Of a stretch of 64,000 nt of DNA, positions 17,277 through 27,198 are shown piece after piece. The translations under genes were made by a program, and so were the position numbers. Below the pieces are notes generated by a model, which saw nothing but the letters and a program-made list of their open reading frames with translations, ran no database searches and was not told the DNA's origin. Origin of the DNA: Cytophagales bacterium (lineage in GTDB: Bacteria; Bacteroidota; Bacteroidia; Cytophagales; Cyclobacteriaceae); assembly GCA_013298505.1 (NCBI GenBank), contig JAAFHY010000009.1, positions 1-64,000 on the forward strand. Reading direction: 5' to 3'. The stretch's first letter is position 1; every line of letters starts with the position of its first letter.

Positions 17277-18788
17277 ATGAAGAAAATTATTTTAGTATCA
17301 CTCGTGCTGATTGTCTCAGCATCTACATGGGCTCAGCACAATGCGGGCAACAGCGGAAAAATTTTAATGATTGCATCCAACAAATCTACCAGCACTCAGA
17401 CAGGCTGGCCGATTGGTGTGTGGTATGCAGAACTCACGCACCCGTATTGGGTTTTCAGCGAAGCAGGTTACACCGTTGACATCGCCAGCTTGGAAGGTGG
17501 CGAACTTTTCTTTGACGGTTTTAGCGACCCAGAAGATGCCAGCAAGTACGCGGCTTTCGATTATATCTCACTTGGTTTTAAGAAAGACCCAGCGAAGATG
17601 GCACTCACAAAAAATACCTTGAAACTGTCAAGTGTTAACCCTAGCGACTACAAAGCCGTTTTTGTCTGTGGCGGTCAGGGGCCGATGTACACGCTTTACA
17701 AAAATCCGGAGATTGAAAAATTCTTCGTTGATTTTTATCAGACTGGAAAACCAACTGCCGCCATCTGTCATGGCACTTCTATACTGTTGAACACCAAATT
17801 ACCAAATGGAAAGTTTTTGGTGGAAGGAAAAAAGTGGACAGGCTTTGCTTCTTCTGAAGAGCAATATGCAGACAATTATGTAGGAATGAAAATCCAACCT
17901 TTCCGTATTGAAGACGAGGCGCGCAAATTGCCAAACAGCAAATTTGTGGTGGGCTCTCCTTTCTCTTCTTTTGCAGTGAGAGACGGAAACTTGATTACAG
18001 GCCAACAGCAGAACAGTGGTGCTGCCGCTGCCGAGTTGGTCGTAAAGACAATTGAAGAAAACAAGAAGCGCTACGAAACCTACGTATTAGTACACGGTGC
18101 CTGGGCCGATGAGAGTGCCTGGGGTTTTGTTCGCAATTCGTTGGCGCAAAACGCAAACGTGGTAGTAGTGAATTTACCTGCACACGGTATTGATTTAACA
18201 CCTGCGACTTCAACCACTCTAAATAGCTACGTAAAAGCAGTTACCGATGCTATCAATGCACAACCTGGAAAAGTAACATTGGTGGGTCATAGTATGGCCG
18301 GGATTGTTGTTTCGCAGGTTGCGGAAAATATCCCCACTAAAATCAACAAGATTATTTATGTATCGGCTTACCTGCCCCGCAGCGGTGAAGACTTGCTCAA
18401 GCTTGCCAACCAAGACAAAGAAAGCAAAGCGGGTACGGCTCTAGAATTTACAGCAGATTTTTCAGCAGCCGCCATCAAGAAAGATGTAATTGTGCCAGCA
18501 GTTTGTGCCGATTGCCCTGACTTTATGAAAGAGGTGTTGGTAAAGTACCACAAAGCCGAACCTGCTAAACCACTTGGAGAGAAAGTAGTGTTGACGGCTA
18601 CCAAATTTGGAAGCGTACCAAAGTATTATATCCACACAACCAACGATGCAGCAGTGGGTTATGAATTGCAAAAGATGATGGTGAAGAATAATGGCACAAT
18701 CAAACAGACTTTTACCATGAACACGTCACACTTGCCGTTTGTGGTGCAGCCTGCGGAATTTGTTAAGATTGTTACGAGTATTAAATGA
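17277..18788 (+). CDS. Secreted DJ-1/PfpI (GATase1-like) + alpha/beta hydrolase fusion
   Basis: N-terminal VFVCGGQGPMYTLYKN...KPTAAICHGTSIL; C-terminal YVLVHGAWADESAW...VTLVGHSMAGIVVSQVAE; signal peptide. Confidence 0.85.
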   Translation: MKKIILVSLVLIVSASTWAQHNAGNSGKILMIASNKSTSTQTGWPIGVWYAELTHPYWVFSEAGYTVDIASLEGGELFFDGFSDPEDASKYAAFDYISLGFKKDPAKMALTKNTLKLSSVNPSDYKAVFVCGGQGPMYTLYKNPEIEKFFVDFYQTGKPTAAICHGTSILLNTKLPNGKFLVEGKKWTGFASSEEQYADNYVGMKIQPFRIEDEARKLPNSKFVVGSPFSSFAVRDGNLITGQQQNSGAAAAELVVKTIEENKKRYETYVLVHGAWADESAWGFVRNSLAQNANVVVVNLPAHGIDLTPATSTTLNSYVKAVTDAINAQPGKVTLVGHSMAGIVVSQVAENIPTKINKIIYVSAYLPRSGEDLLKLANQDKESKAGTALEFTADFSAAAIKKDVIVPAVCADCPDFMKEVLVKYHKAEPAKPLGEKVVLTATKFGSVPKYYIHTTNDAAVGYELQKMMVKNNGTIKQTFTMNTSHLPFVVQPAEFVKIVTSIK

Positions 18789-19435
18789 GAATTTTTATAT
18801 GCATTGCCTTGCTCCTGTTTGGGGGCAAGGCTTTTTCACAAATACCTGTAGAAGTTTTTGGCGGTCATGAAAAGACTACGTTTGATGTTATATTCTTTAA
18901 GTATTTTAAGAACAGCCAAAACGAAAATTCGAAATTTCTTTTCTTCAACCGCAATCGCGTAAGCTTAGACTATCGTCAGACTTCAACAGCTTACTTGCCT
19001 GCCTTCGGTTTTACAGAGGCGGTGTCGTACAATCATCCAAAGCTAAAGGGCTTTGCTCCGGTACTGGTAGGTCAAATTTCGAATAGTGGTATTTTTCCCA
19101 AAGCGGGTATTCAATACTTCCATCGAAAGGATGAGTTTACTTTTTTCAGCTGGGTGGTATCTGAAACGCTGAGAGATCCTAACCTAGACTTTTTTATATT
19201 GACGCGCTTTGAGCCGAAGTTGACTGAAAAATTAGGGCTATTCACGCAGTTGGAATTAGTAAATGCTTTCCCGATCGCAGAAGAAAATAATTTTAATTTC
19301 ATTCAACGTGTTCGTGTAGGACTCAACGTCCACCAATCATGGCAAACAGGGTTGGCGGCCGACTTTTTTACAAATGGACGATCTACTTTTGCGACAACTC
19401 AAAACATGGGTGTATTTTTAAGGAAAGAGTTTTAA
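18785..19435 (+). CDS. Exported hypothetical protein (DUF5020-like, possible beta-barrel)
   Basis: Signal peptide; alternating amphipathic strands; ends in F; 4-bp overlap with upstream gene. Confidence 0.6.
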   Translation: MRIFICIALLLFGGKAFSQIPVEVFGGHEKTTFDVIFFKYFKNSQNENSKFLFFNRNRVSLDYRQTSTAYLPAFGFTEAVSYNHPKLKGFAPVLVGQISNSGIFPKAGIQYFHRKDEFTFFSWVVSETLRDPNLDFFILTRFEPKLTEKLGLFTQLELVNAFPIAEENNFNFIQRVRVGLNVHQSWQTGLAADFFTNGRSTFATTQNMGVFLRKEF

Positions 19436-19438
19436 TTT

Positions 19439-20056
19439 ATGGCATATTCCTTTTTTTCTAAATCGCGTGTAGAAACCTTTAGTGATGGTGTGTTCGCTAT
19501 TATCATCACCTTATTGGTCTTAGAAATCAAAGTGCCGCACATCGAAGACCATCATTCAGTTAATGAACTGGGTCGCGCGTTGGTAAGCATGTGCCCCAAG
19601 TTTTTTAGTTGGACGATAAGCTTTTTGATTGTCTGCATCATCTGGGTAAACCATCATCGTATTTTTGAGCGCATCTCAGAAATCGACAATCAACTCTTTT
19701 GGCTAAATGCCAATTTACTTTTTTGGTCTTCGTTTATCCCATTTCCCACGGCATTGATGGGCGACTATGCCGATAACCCTCTCGCCATTTGCGTCTTTGG
19801 TATTATTTTGTCGATGAGTGCCTTGGGATTTACCTTGATTCGAATGTATCTCCGAAAAAATCCATCTATCCTGCAAGTATCAAGTAGTGATATTGTTCTT
19901 AAAGGGGAAGTAAGACGGTCATTCGTGTTTGGCCCTGTACTTTATTGGATAGGAGCCGCTGCCGCTTGGATTAGCCCAATTGTTTCGTTCATCATTTATT
20001 TTTTGATTCCTGTTTATTTTATCATTCCACGCAAACACACAGCGCATGAAAATTAG
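19439..20056 (+). CDS. TMEM175-family (DUF1211) membrane protein
   Basis: RVETFSDGVFAIIITLLVLEIKVP; multiple TMs. Confidence 0.85.
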   Translation: MAYSFFSKSRVETFSDGVFAIIITLLVLEIKVPHIEDHHSVNELGRALVSMCPKFFSWTISFLIVCIIWVNHHRIFERISEIDNQLFWLNANLLFWSSFIPFPTALMGDYADNPLAICVFGIILSMSALGFTLIRMYLRKNPSILQVSSSDIVLKGEVRRSFVFGPVLYWIGAAAAWISPIVSFIIYFLIPVYFIIPRKHTAHEN

Positions 20057-20666
20057 CATCATCGGCTCAGGTAATGTTGGCACTGCGCTTGCCCAAGGTT
20101 TTCTTAAGGCAGGGCATCAAGTTGCATTTGGTGTACGCAATGTTTCTTCTGCAAAATCGGAGAAAGCAAGTGCGCTCATTGTGGGTGCTGTGTTTAAATC
20201 AATTGAAGAATCCTGCCTATTGGCAGAGGTAATAATTATCACCACACCTCCCGAAGCGGTGTTGGATTTAATTCCGCTATTGGGCGATATAAAAAATAAA
20301 ATCGTTGTTGATGCTACCAATTCTGTAAGAACAAAACCAGAACCCTACGCAACCACATTTCATGCAATCAAAGACTTAACGAAATCTGAAAAAGTAGTGA
20401 AGTGTTTCAATAGCACAGGATTCGAGAACATGACCGACCCAATTTATCCGAGCTTCGGTGGGATTGATATGTTCTGTGCTGGCAACGACAAAGCTTCAAA
20501 ATCAGTTGTGCAGCAATTGGCTAAAGACATTGGCTTTGCCGAGTGCTGGGATTTTGGTGGCGATGACAAAGTAGAACTTCTCGAAAAATTTGCGCTCAGT
20601 TGGATTAATCTTGCCATCCTGCAAGGTCACGGGCGTAACTTGGCTTTTAAAGTCATCAAGCGCTAG
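20046..20666 (+). CDS. NAD(P)-binding F420-dependent-reductase-like protein
   Basis: MKISIIGSGNVGTALAQGFLKAGHQVAFGVRN; IITTPPEAVLDLIP; VVDATN. Confidence 0.85.
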   Translation: MKISIIGSGNVGTALAQGFLKAGHQVAFGVRNVSSAKSEKASALIVGAVFKSIEESCLLAEVIIITTPPEAVLDLIPLLGDIKNKIVVDATNSVRTKPEPYATTFHAIKDLTKSEKVVKCFNSTGFENMTDPIYPSFGGIDMFCAGNDKASKSVVQQLAKDIGFAECWDFGGDDKVELLEKFALSWINLAILQGHGRNLAFKVIKR

Positions 20667-20682
20667 CGATCAATTTATATTT

Positions 20683-22653
20683 TTAGGCACTCAGTGGCAA
20701 GGAAAGTGTAACCGTAGTTCCGCGATTAAGTTCGCTTTTCACGGCAAGTGCACCATTATTTTTTTGTGCCATTTCATGGCATAATGATAACCCTAACCCT
20801 GTCCCTCTTTCTCCGTGCGTTCCGGTAGTTGATACACTATTTTTAAGCTGAAATAGTTCGGGCAACCGATCAGTAGAAATACCAATGCCCGAATCCACTA
20901 CGCTAATTTCTAATCTATTTTCTACTTGTTTTGAAGTGATAAGAACGCTGCCACCATCGGGCGTAAATTTGATAGCGTTGCTAATAAGATTGCGCAAAAT
21001 TAAACTAATGTGATTTTTGTCTCCAAAAAAATGATCTTCACTTTTTGTTTCATCAGCAATTTCAATGTGCTTCACTTTTGCCGCTTCGTAAAATAGATTT
21101 GTTTGTGTTTGCACCAATGGTTTAGCGTTTACTAAAGCAGGCGAAAATTTAAGTCCACTCATTTGCGATGACGACCACTGCAACAGATTTTCAAGTGTTT
21201 CGTGAACACTCGTTACATTTTGATTTAGCTTGGGTGCCAATGTTTGAAACTCTTCTGCTGTTACCGCGCCCTTAGTTACCAACGAGAGTAAACTGCGTAA
21301 CGAAGAAATGGGTCCGCGCAAATCGTGCGATACAATCGAAAAGAGTTTATCCTTCGTTTCGTTTAACTTCATCAGCGATTTATTTTGTTCGTTTACCAAT
21401 TCGGTTTGTTGTGTTAGCTCTTCACGGCTCGATGCGAGTTCCTCATTTTGTGTTTGAATCTCTTCGTTCTTTTCTTGCAGCTGCTTGTTCGCCTTTTTTT
21501 TCTGATTACTAGTACGAACGGCCAACGCAATTATGGTTAGTAACATAGCAATGGTGGCAGCCGAAATAAAAAAAATGAGATTGCGCTCTGAATGGGCTTT
21601 TTGCTTTTCGTATTGAAGTTCAATGATTTTTGCCTCGCGCCTCTCCTCATCGAAGGTGGCCTTTAGGGCCAGCGATTTTTGTGTGATCTCCCAGTTTAAG
21701 AGAGAATCGCGCAACGCAACAAATTTTAGATGATACGTAAGCGCTAGCTTAAAATCTTGCTTGGCCTTGTAACTATTCGACAGCCCCTCGAAAGCATCTT
21801 TTTCTATTTCGCGCAAATTTATTTGAGCACTCTTTTGAAGCACTTCTTTAAAAAGTTGAATACTCTGATCTACTTTTTGTTGCGCCAAGTAAATAGTCGC
21901 TACAGTAAGATTATTTACCGTTTGCACGGCCTCATCGTTTACCATTGCGCCCTCTTGATTTGAAAGAAATAAATAATAGAGTGCAGAATCGAAATTTTGT
22001 TTTCGGTAATTAATAAGCCCCAGCGAATTGAGGTTGTAGCTAACCAACTGATGGTCGTTTAACATTTTACCAATCTGAGTACCCTCTCTTGCCAACATTA
22101 TTGCCGTATCAAGATTTTTATTTGTTACCGAATAGACCCACGTAAGGCTACCGTACAAAGCCGCCAATTTTCTTTTGTCGTTTTCTTTTTTAAGAATCGC
22201 AAGCGCCTTTAGTTGATACGTTAGCGCCTCATCGTATTGCCGAAACCCAAACGTGTGCACGTTGCCCATTAACCGATAGGCATCTGCCATCAGCGTAGAA
22301 TCTGGAATCTGAGAAGCCACCTTGATTGCTTGCGTGCCATATTCAAGCGACTTCGCGTAGTTGCTTTGCCTAAACTCGTAGTCTCCTAAATTAAGTAGTG
22401 CGCTAGATTCTCCCTTTGCAAATTTGTTTTGCTTAGAAAGCATGAGCGCTTCCGAAGCAACTTCTTTAGCTTTTGACGGGTCAAACGCCAAGTATTTATA
22501 GGCAATCGTATTCAGCGCGCCAATCCGGCTGGTATCATTCAACGTGGGTAACAGACGCGTGAGGCTATCTATAGAAGATTGTTGCGCTTGGAGGGCATTG
22601 CAGAGCAAAATAAAAAAAACAAATAACTCAACGCCAATTTTCTTCTGAAGCAT
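20683..22653 (-). CDS. TPR-containing sensor histidine kinase
   Basis: Signal peptide, TPR repeats, TM, LFSIVSHDLRGPISSL, NLISNAIKFTPDGG, GIGISTDRLPELF, GTGLGLSLCHE. Confidence 0.95.
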   Translation of the reverse strand: MLQKKIGVELFVFFILLCNALQAQQSSIDSLTRLLPTLNDTSRIGALNTIAYKYLAFDPSKAKEVASEALMLSKQNKFAKGESSALLNLGDYEFRQSNYAKSLEYGTQAIKVASQIPDSTLMADAYRLMGNVHTFGFRQYDEALTYQLKALAILKKENDKRKLAALYGSLTWVYSVTNKNLDTAIMLAREGTQIGKMLNDHQLVSYNLNSLGLINYRKQNFDSALYYLFLSNQEGAMVNDEAVQTVNNLTVATIYLAQQKVDQSIQLFKEVLQKSAQINLREIEKDAFEGLSNSYKAKQDFKLALTYHLKFVALRDSLLNWEITQKSLALKATFDEERREAKIIELQYEKQKAHSERNLIFFISAATIAMLLTIIALAVRTSNQKKKANKQLQEKNEEIQTQNEELASSREELTQQTELVNEQNKSLMKLNETKDKLFSIVSHDLRGPISSLRSLLSLVTKGAVTAEEFQTLAPKLNQNVTSVHETLENLLQWSSSQMSGLKFSPALVNAKPLVQTQTNLFYEAAKVKHIEIADETKSEDHFFGDKNHISLILRNLISNAIKFTPDGGSVLITSKQVENRLEISVVDSGIGISTDRLPELFQLKNSVSTTGTHGERGTGLGLSLCHEMAQKNNGALAVKSELNRGTTVTLSLPLSA

Positions 22654-22787
22654 ACCTTTTTAGCTCATGATTTTAGTTAGCAAAGAACTTTAAAGTTAGC
22701 TAAAATGGTTTTTTCCGCAAGCGTGCAATTGTCGGCTGGTAGCTATTCTCAAATTATTTTTTGGAATGAAGTTGGGTCATTTTTTGG

Positions 22788-22846
22788 CAGCCCCCTCGTC
22801 CACAGCTCACGCGCGATACCAGTGCAAGTGAGCGAGGGCCGGGCTG
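22788..22846. repeat. GC-rich imperfect inverted repeat (possible mobile-element remnant)
   Basis: CAGCCCCCTCGTCCACAGCTCAC ... GTGAGCGAGGGCCGGGCTG; GC content well above flanks. Confidence 0.4.
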
Positions 22847-23121
22847 TCACTACTCGCCACCAACCGCACACCTGACTCACATGCAACCGCGAGAATCCAT
22901 TTCGGGCTCAAACAGGCCGCTCCATCCCTGGCTGGAAAAAGTAGAAGCAGTGAAGCAATCTGAAAAAAGTAAGTACTTTGTAAAGCCATTATTCAAATCA
23001 TAATAGAAAACAATTACTTCGAGCTAGTTAAGATTTTAAGTTTAGGCGTACAGGTGCATACCTATCATTTCATTCGATTCAATAGATTAGTAACTGATAA
23101 AAAGTTAAATGTGAATAAGCT

Positions 23122-23709
23122 ATGAAACCCACCAACCCCAAAGTCGATTGGTTTTTTAACAAAACCACACCCTGGCAAGAGGAGTACAAAGCGCTGCGCG
23201 CACTTGTGCTCAGTTGCGGGCTGGCGGAAGAATTGAAATGGGGCCACCCGTGCTACACGCATGAAGGCAACAACGTGGTGCTGATTCATGGCTTCAAAGA
23301 ATATTGCGCACTTCTTTTTCACAAAGGCGCTTTGCTGAAAGACCCCAAGAAGATACTCGTACAACAAACCGAAAATGTGCAGTCCGCGCGGCAGATTCGG
23401 TTTACCCACCTCGATGAAATCACCGACAGAGAAACGGCATTGAAAGGTTACATCAAAGAAGCCATTAAAATAGAAGCAGCCGGTACAAAAGTAGAGTTCA
23501 AAAAAGTTTCAGAATTTAAGATACCGATAGAGTTTAAGCGAGTGTTGGACGCCACTCCATCGTTGAAAAAAGCATTTAAGTCCCTCACGCCCGGGCGGCA
23601 GCGTGGCTACTTGCTGCATTTCTCATCGGCCAAGCAAGCCAAAACCCGCGAGGCAAGAATTGAAAAGTATATACCATACATCATGAAAGGCAAAGGACTG
23701 GATGATTAA
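23122..23709 (+). CDS. YdeI/OmpD-associated (DUF1801 + C-terminal) family protein
   Basis: WQEEYKALRALVLSCGLAEELKWGHPCYTHEGNNVVLIHGFKEYCALLFHKGALLKDP; SLTPGRQRGYLLHFSSAKQAKTREARIEKYIP. Confidence 0.9.
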   Translation: MKPTNPKVDWFFNKTTPWQEEYKALRALVLSCGLAEELKWGHPCYTHEGNNVVLIHGFKEYCALLFHKGALLKDPKKILVQQTENVQSARQIRFTHLDEITDRETALKGYIKEAIKIEAAGTKVEFKKVSEFKIPIEFKRVLDATPSLKKAFKSLTPGRQRGYLLHFSSAKQAKTREARIEKYIPYIMKGKGLDD

Positions 23710-23913
23710 GGTATCGTGATAATCTGTGTCAAGTGTCGTCTCCTGCCTCGGGGAAGATATGATTTGCAGACAGTGCGTCATCTTTTGTGAGAAACCACGC
23801 GAGACATAAATCGATGAATTTTGTGGACACGAGTGATTAGTGATGGGGGAGGGAGCTCTTTTTCGCTGTGTCTATTTAGAACCCAAGCTAATTTCGTTTG
23901 CTATCTTACGCTC

Positions 23914-25065
23914 ATGAATTCTTTTCTAGTTTGCTTTATCTCCGGAGCCAGTTTCTTACTCAGCTTCCTACTTTTCTTTCATCCTTTCCAACAGAATATA
24001 AAAGCCAACCGGTGGCTTGGCTTCTTCGTTTTTATAGTTGGTTGTGCTTTCATTGGCAGCTATCTGATTTTAACGGACACCGCTAGCGCAAACAACTTTC
24101 TGTTTAAGGTTCTGAACAGTTTGCAATTTCTGTTGGCGCCCAGTTCTTACATCAGCATTCTTTATTTTGTAAAGCCGACCAAAGTATTTAGGAAGATAGA
24201 TGGGCTTCACTTCTTGCCTTTTCTGATTTACGTTGCAGCTGAAACTATCTGGAATCCCGGGAAAGAAAGTATTTCAACCCTCACTCTTTTTGCAATCAAC
24301 AACAATGCATCCATTTTGGTACGGAATATCCTGCCCTTGATTGCGTTGGTCTATTTAATAAAATGCTACTTCATACTACAAAAGCATAAAGCAAATCTGA
24401 AGCGAATATCCTCTTCCATTAGCCAAATTAGTTTGGATTGGTTGTTACAGTTTCTATTTATTTTATCAATAACAGTAGTGATCTGGATAAATGATGCCCT
24501 CTTTGAATTGCCCTACTTAACAGAGGCAACCAATTTTGTGTACGCTATTGCTATCTTTTTCTTGGCCTATTTTTCCATCAAGCAAAAGGCAATCTTCGTT
24601 TTTAAAGAAAAAGACATCAACCAAATTTCTGACGTACTTGAACAAGAAGACCACAACACCGATGTAACCATCTCTCCAGTTGCAGACGCAAAGCCAAAAC
24701 TCAAAAGACTCAGTGCAGAACAAATAGCAGATTTATCGACCCGACTATCTTCTCTGATGGAAACCGAAAAGCTTTTTCTTAAAAACGATTTGAACTTGCC
24801 CGCGGTAGCCGAAAGATTAGGTATCAGCATCCACGAGGCCTCCTTTTTGATTAACGAAACCGGGAAGGATAACTTTTACACCTTCATCAATAAGTACCGG
24901 GTAGAAGAAGCGAAAAGACTATTGGCTTCTGACAAAATGGACGAATTGAATATTGTGGGTATCGCCTTCGCATCCGGGTTCAACTCGAAGACAACCTTTA
25001 ACACTACATTTAAGAAAATGGTCGGTGTGTCGCCCTCGCAATACAGCAAAGAGCATCGGAAATAG
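23914..25065 (+). CDS. Membrane-anchored AraC family transcriptional regulator
   Basis: N-terminal multi-TM region; C-terminal NLPAVAERLGISIHEASFLINE...YRVEEAKRLLAS...NIVGIAFASGFNSKTTFNTTFKKMVGVSPSQYSKEHRK. Confidence 0.9.
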   Translation: MNSFLVCFISGASFLLSFLLFFHPFQQNIKANRWLGFFVFIVGCAFIGSYLILTDTASANNFLFKVLNSLQFLLAPSSYISILYFVKPTKVFRKIDGLHFLPFLIYVAAETIWNPGKESISTLTLFAINNNASILVRNILPLIALVYLIKCYFILQKHKANLKRISSSISQISLDWLLQFLFILSITVVIWINDALFELPYLTEATNFVYAIAIFFLAYFSIKQKAIFVFKEKDINQISDVLEQEDHNTDVTISPVADAKPKLKRLSAEQIADLSTRLSSLMETEKLFLKNDLNLPAVAERLGISIHEASFLINETGKDNFYTFINKYRVEEAKRLLASDKMDELNIVGIAFASGFNSKTTFNTTFKKMVGVSPSQYSKEHRK

Positions 25066-25140
25066 TCGAAAATACGTTCGGATGGATAGAACCGAACAGA
25101 AACAGGTCGACCGACTTTTAGTTTTAGGCGTTACTAGTTC

Positions 25141-25174
25141 AGGCGTCTGGCACTTTAAAAGTGTCTTGACGCCT
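25141..25174. terminator. Intergenic hairpin AGGCGTC...CACTTTAAAAGTG...GACGCCT
   Basis: Two nested palindromic stems between AraC gene and next CDS; no strong T-tract. Confidence 0.35.
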
Positions 25175-25210
25175 ATAGTTCAAGTCCAACTAGCCATTAT
25201 TTTCTCAACC

Positions 25211-26635
25211 ATGCTAAATCTAAAAAACCTCTTCAAGTACGCCTTCGCGTGGTGTATTCTCACAAACACATTCGTTGCGGATGCGTGCACGATTTTTATG
25301 GCCAACGATGGCAAAAATGTGTGGATAGGAAACAATGAAGATGAACTTCAATCTACACAATACCGAATGTGGTTCTATCCTGGGCAAAAGAATAGTTACG
25401 GTTACGCTATTTGGACAGATTTAAACTTCGGAAAATTACTAAAAGGGCTCTCTTATCTGAATCCACAAGGCGGGCTAAACGAGTTTGGTCTTTTTATGGA
25501 TTACACAGCAACTGACGGAATCTCCATTGTAACCGATGACCAAAAGAAAGACAGAAAAAAGCAGGTAGTAACTGATATCTTAAAAAAATGTAAAACGGTT
25601 GACGAAGCATTGGCCTACCTCAGCAAGTATAACTTGATAAAACTTAAGTACGCACAATTATTCATTGGCGATACAACGGGCAATTATGCTGTTGTTACCG
25701 GAGGGTATGTTGTCCGCAAAACGGACAATAGTTTTGCGTTAACAAACTACTGCGTTAACGATGGCCGCAAAGAAGCTTGTCACAGAAGAGACGTAGCTAC
25801 TCACTACTTGAACTCATCAACAACTTTTCAGCTAGATGATATTACTAGCATTCTGAAGAAATCGTCCGTCAAGTTTCCTAACAATGCCGTTACGAATTAC
25901 TCAATGGCTGTTAACCTAAAGACAAGTACCATTTATTTGTATTACAAACATGATTTCATCACCGTCTCCGTTCTGTCACTATCCGAAGAACTAAAAAAAG
26001 GAAAGCATCACAAAGAAATTCAAAGTTATTTCCCTGAAAGCATTACCCCCATCCTTGAAACCGCACACAAAAACAATGGCATCAATTCAGCTCTAGAACA
26101 GTACAAGACATTGCGAAAAACCTCGTTTGAAAAATACAACTTCAAAAATGACGATGTCTTAAACCTTGCCATTCGCTGGATTGAAAAGGGCCAAACGAAC
26201 GATGCTATAAAGCTGCTTGAATGCCTGAAAGAATTTGAACCGACCAATACAACTGTTTATTCCTGGTTGGGTGTAGCCAACCGGAAGAATAACAATCTGG
26301 AACAGAGCACCAAGTATTTTTCAAGAGTATTAGAGCAAAACCCAAATGACTACTTAGCCACACTTTTTGGAAAACAAGACAGTCAGAAAATTACATTCAA
26401 GTTAAATGACTTTGAGAATGCGGAGTGCGTGTTATTAATTGGAGACTTTACAGAATGGCTGAAACATCCTATTAAAATGAAAAAAGAAAATGGCTATTGG
26501 ACGTGCGAGGTTACGCTGCCAAAAGGAGAAAATACGTACAAGTTCGTTGTGAATGACCAATACTTGGCAGACAGCAAAAACTTTATGCACATCGGAGCTG
26601 GTCCGGGAATTTTTTCAAAGCTTTATGTTTGGTGA
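25211..26635 (+). CDS. Secreted Ntn-type linear amide hydrolase + TPR + CBM48/AMPK-like domain protein
   Basis: FVADACTIFMANDGKNVWIGNNED (Cys after signal peptide), GGLNEFGLFMDY; TPR WLGVANRKNNNLEQSTKYFSRVLEQNPND; CVLLIGDFTEWLKHPIKMKKENGYWTCEVTLPKGENTYKFVVN. Met at 25211 preferred over ORF start 24953. Confidence 0.8.
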   Translation: MLNLKNLFKYAFAWCILTNTFVADACTIFMANDGKNVWIGNNEDELQSTQYRMWFYPGQKNSYGYAIWTDLNFGKLLKGLSYLNPQGGLNEFGLFMDYTATDGISIVTDDQKKDRKKQVVTDILKKCKTVDEALAYLSKYNLIKLKYAQLFIGDTTGNYAVVTGGYVVRKTDNSFALTNYCVNDGRKEACHRRDVATHYLNSSTTFQLDDITSILKKSSVKFPNNAVTNYSMAVNLKTSTIYLYYKHDFITVSVLSLSEELKKGKHHKEIQSYFPESITPILETAHKNNGINSALEQYKTLRKTSFEKYNFKNDDVLNLAIRWIEKGQTNDAIKLLECLKEFEPTNTTVYSWLGVANRKNNNLEQSTKYFSRVLEQNPNDYLATLFGKQDSQKITFKLNDFENAECVLLIGDFTEWLKHPIKMKKENGYWTCEVTLPKGENTYKFVVNDQYLADSKNFMHIGAGPGIFSKLYVW

Positions 26636-26669
26636 GCAGGGGCGAGTATAGTTTAAGATTTCAATCAAT

Positions 26670-27167
26670 ATGAAATACTATAACCTTCCGATACTTTTAG
26701 TAGTCATTACTGCCCTTTTAAGTTCGTGCAGCATCTCAAAAACAAACACCTACCCTATAACCAAAAACTATAGACCTGATAACAAGCAATTGTTTGAAAA
26801 AATAGTACGATTAGATAGTTTGTTTTTTGCGGCCTACAACACTTGCTCTATCAATCTTGATATATATGGGTCTTTCTTTTCAGAAAACATCGAATTCTAT
26901 CACGACCAAGGTGGGTTGATGACGTCAAAGCAAGATATCATCAATGCCACGCAAAGAAATGTTTGCGGAAAGGTGACAAGAGAACTAGTCAAGGGTAGTA
27001 TTGAAGTCTATCCGATAAAAGACTTTGGAGCTATTGAAATAGGACTACACAAATTTCATAACAACCAAGAACCTGCCAGCACACCATCACGAGTAGGACG
27101 ATTCATGATTGTTTGGGAGAACAGCAACGATGATTGGAAAATAAGGCGAGTGGTTAGTTTGCATTAA
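26670..27167 (+). CDS. NTF2-like/DUF4440 lipoprotein
   Basis: Lipobox LLSSCS; FFAAYNTCSINLDIYGSFFSENIEFYHDQGGLMTSKQDI...GRFMIVWENSNDDWKIRRVVSLH. Confidence 0.8.
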   Translation: MKYYNLPILLVVITALLSSCSISKTNTYPITKNYRPDNKQLFEKIVRLDSLFFAAYNTCSINLDIYGSFFSENIEFYHDQGGLMTSKQDIINATQRNVCGKVTRELVKGSIEVYPIKDFGAIEIGLHKFHNNQEPASTPSRVGRFMIVWENSNDDWKIRRVVSLH

Positions 27168-27198
27168 AGTTTACTTTGAGACTTGTTATCGTTTGCAA

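Noticed and set aside
24953-25210. N-terminal extension of the Ntn-hydrolase ORF (supplied start 24953)
   Set aside because: Overlaps the AraC C-terminus and an intergenic hairpin; Met at 25211 begins a proper signal peptide
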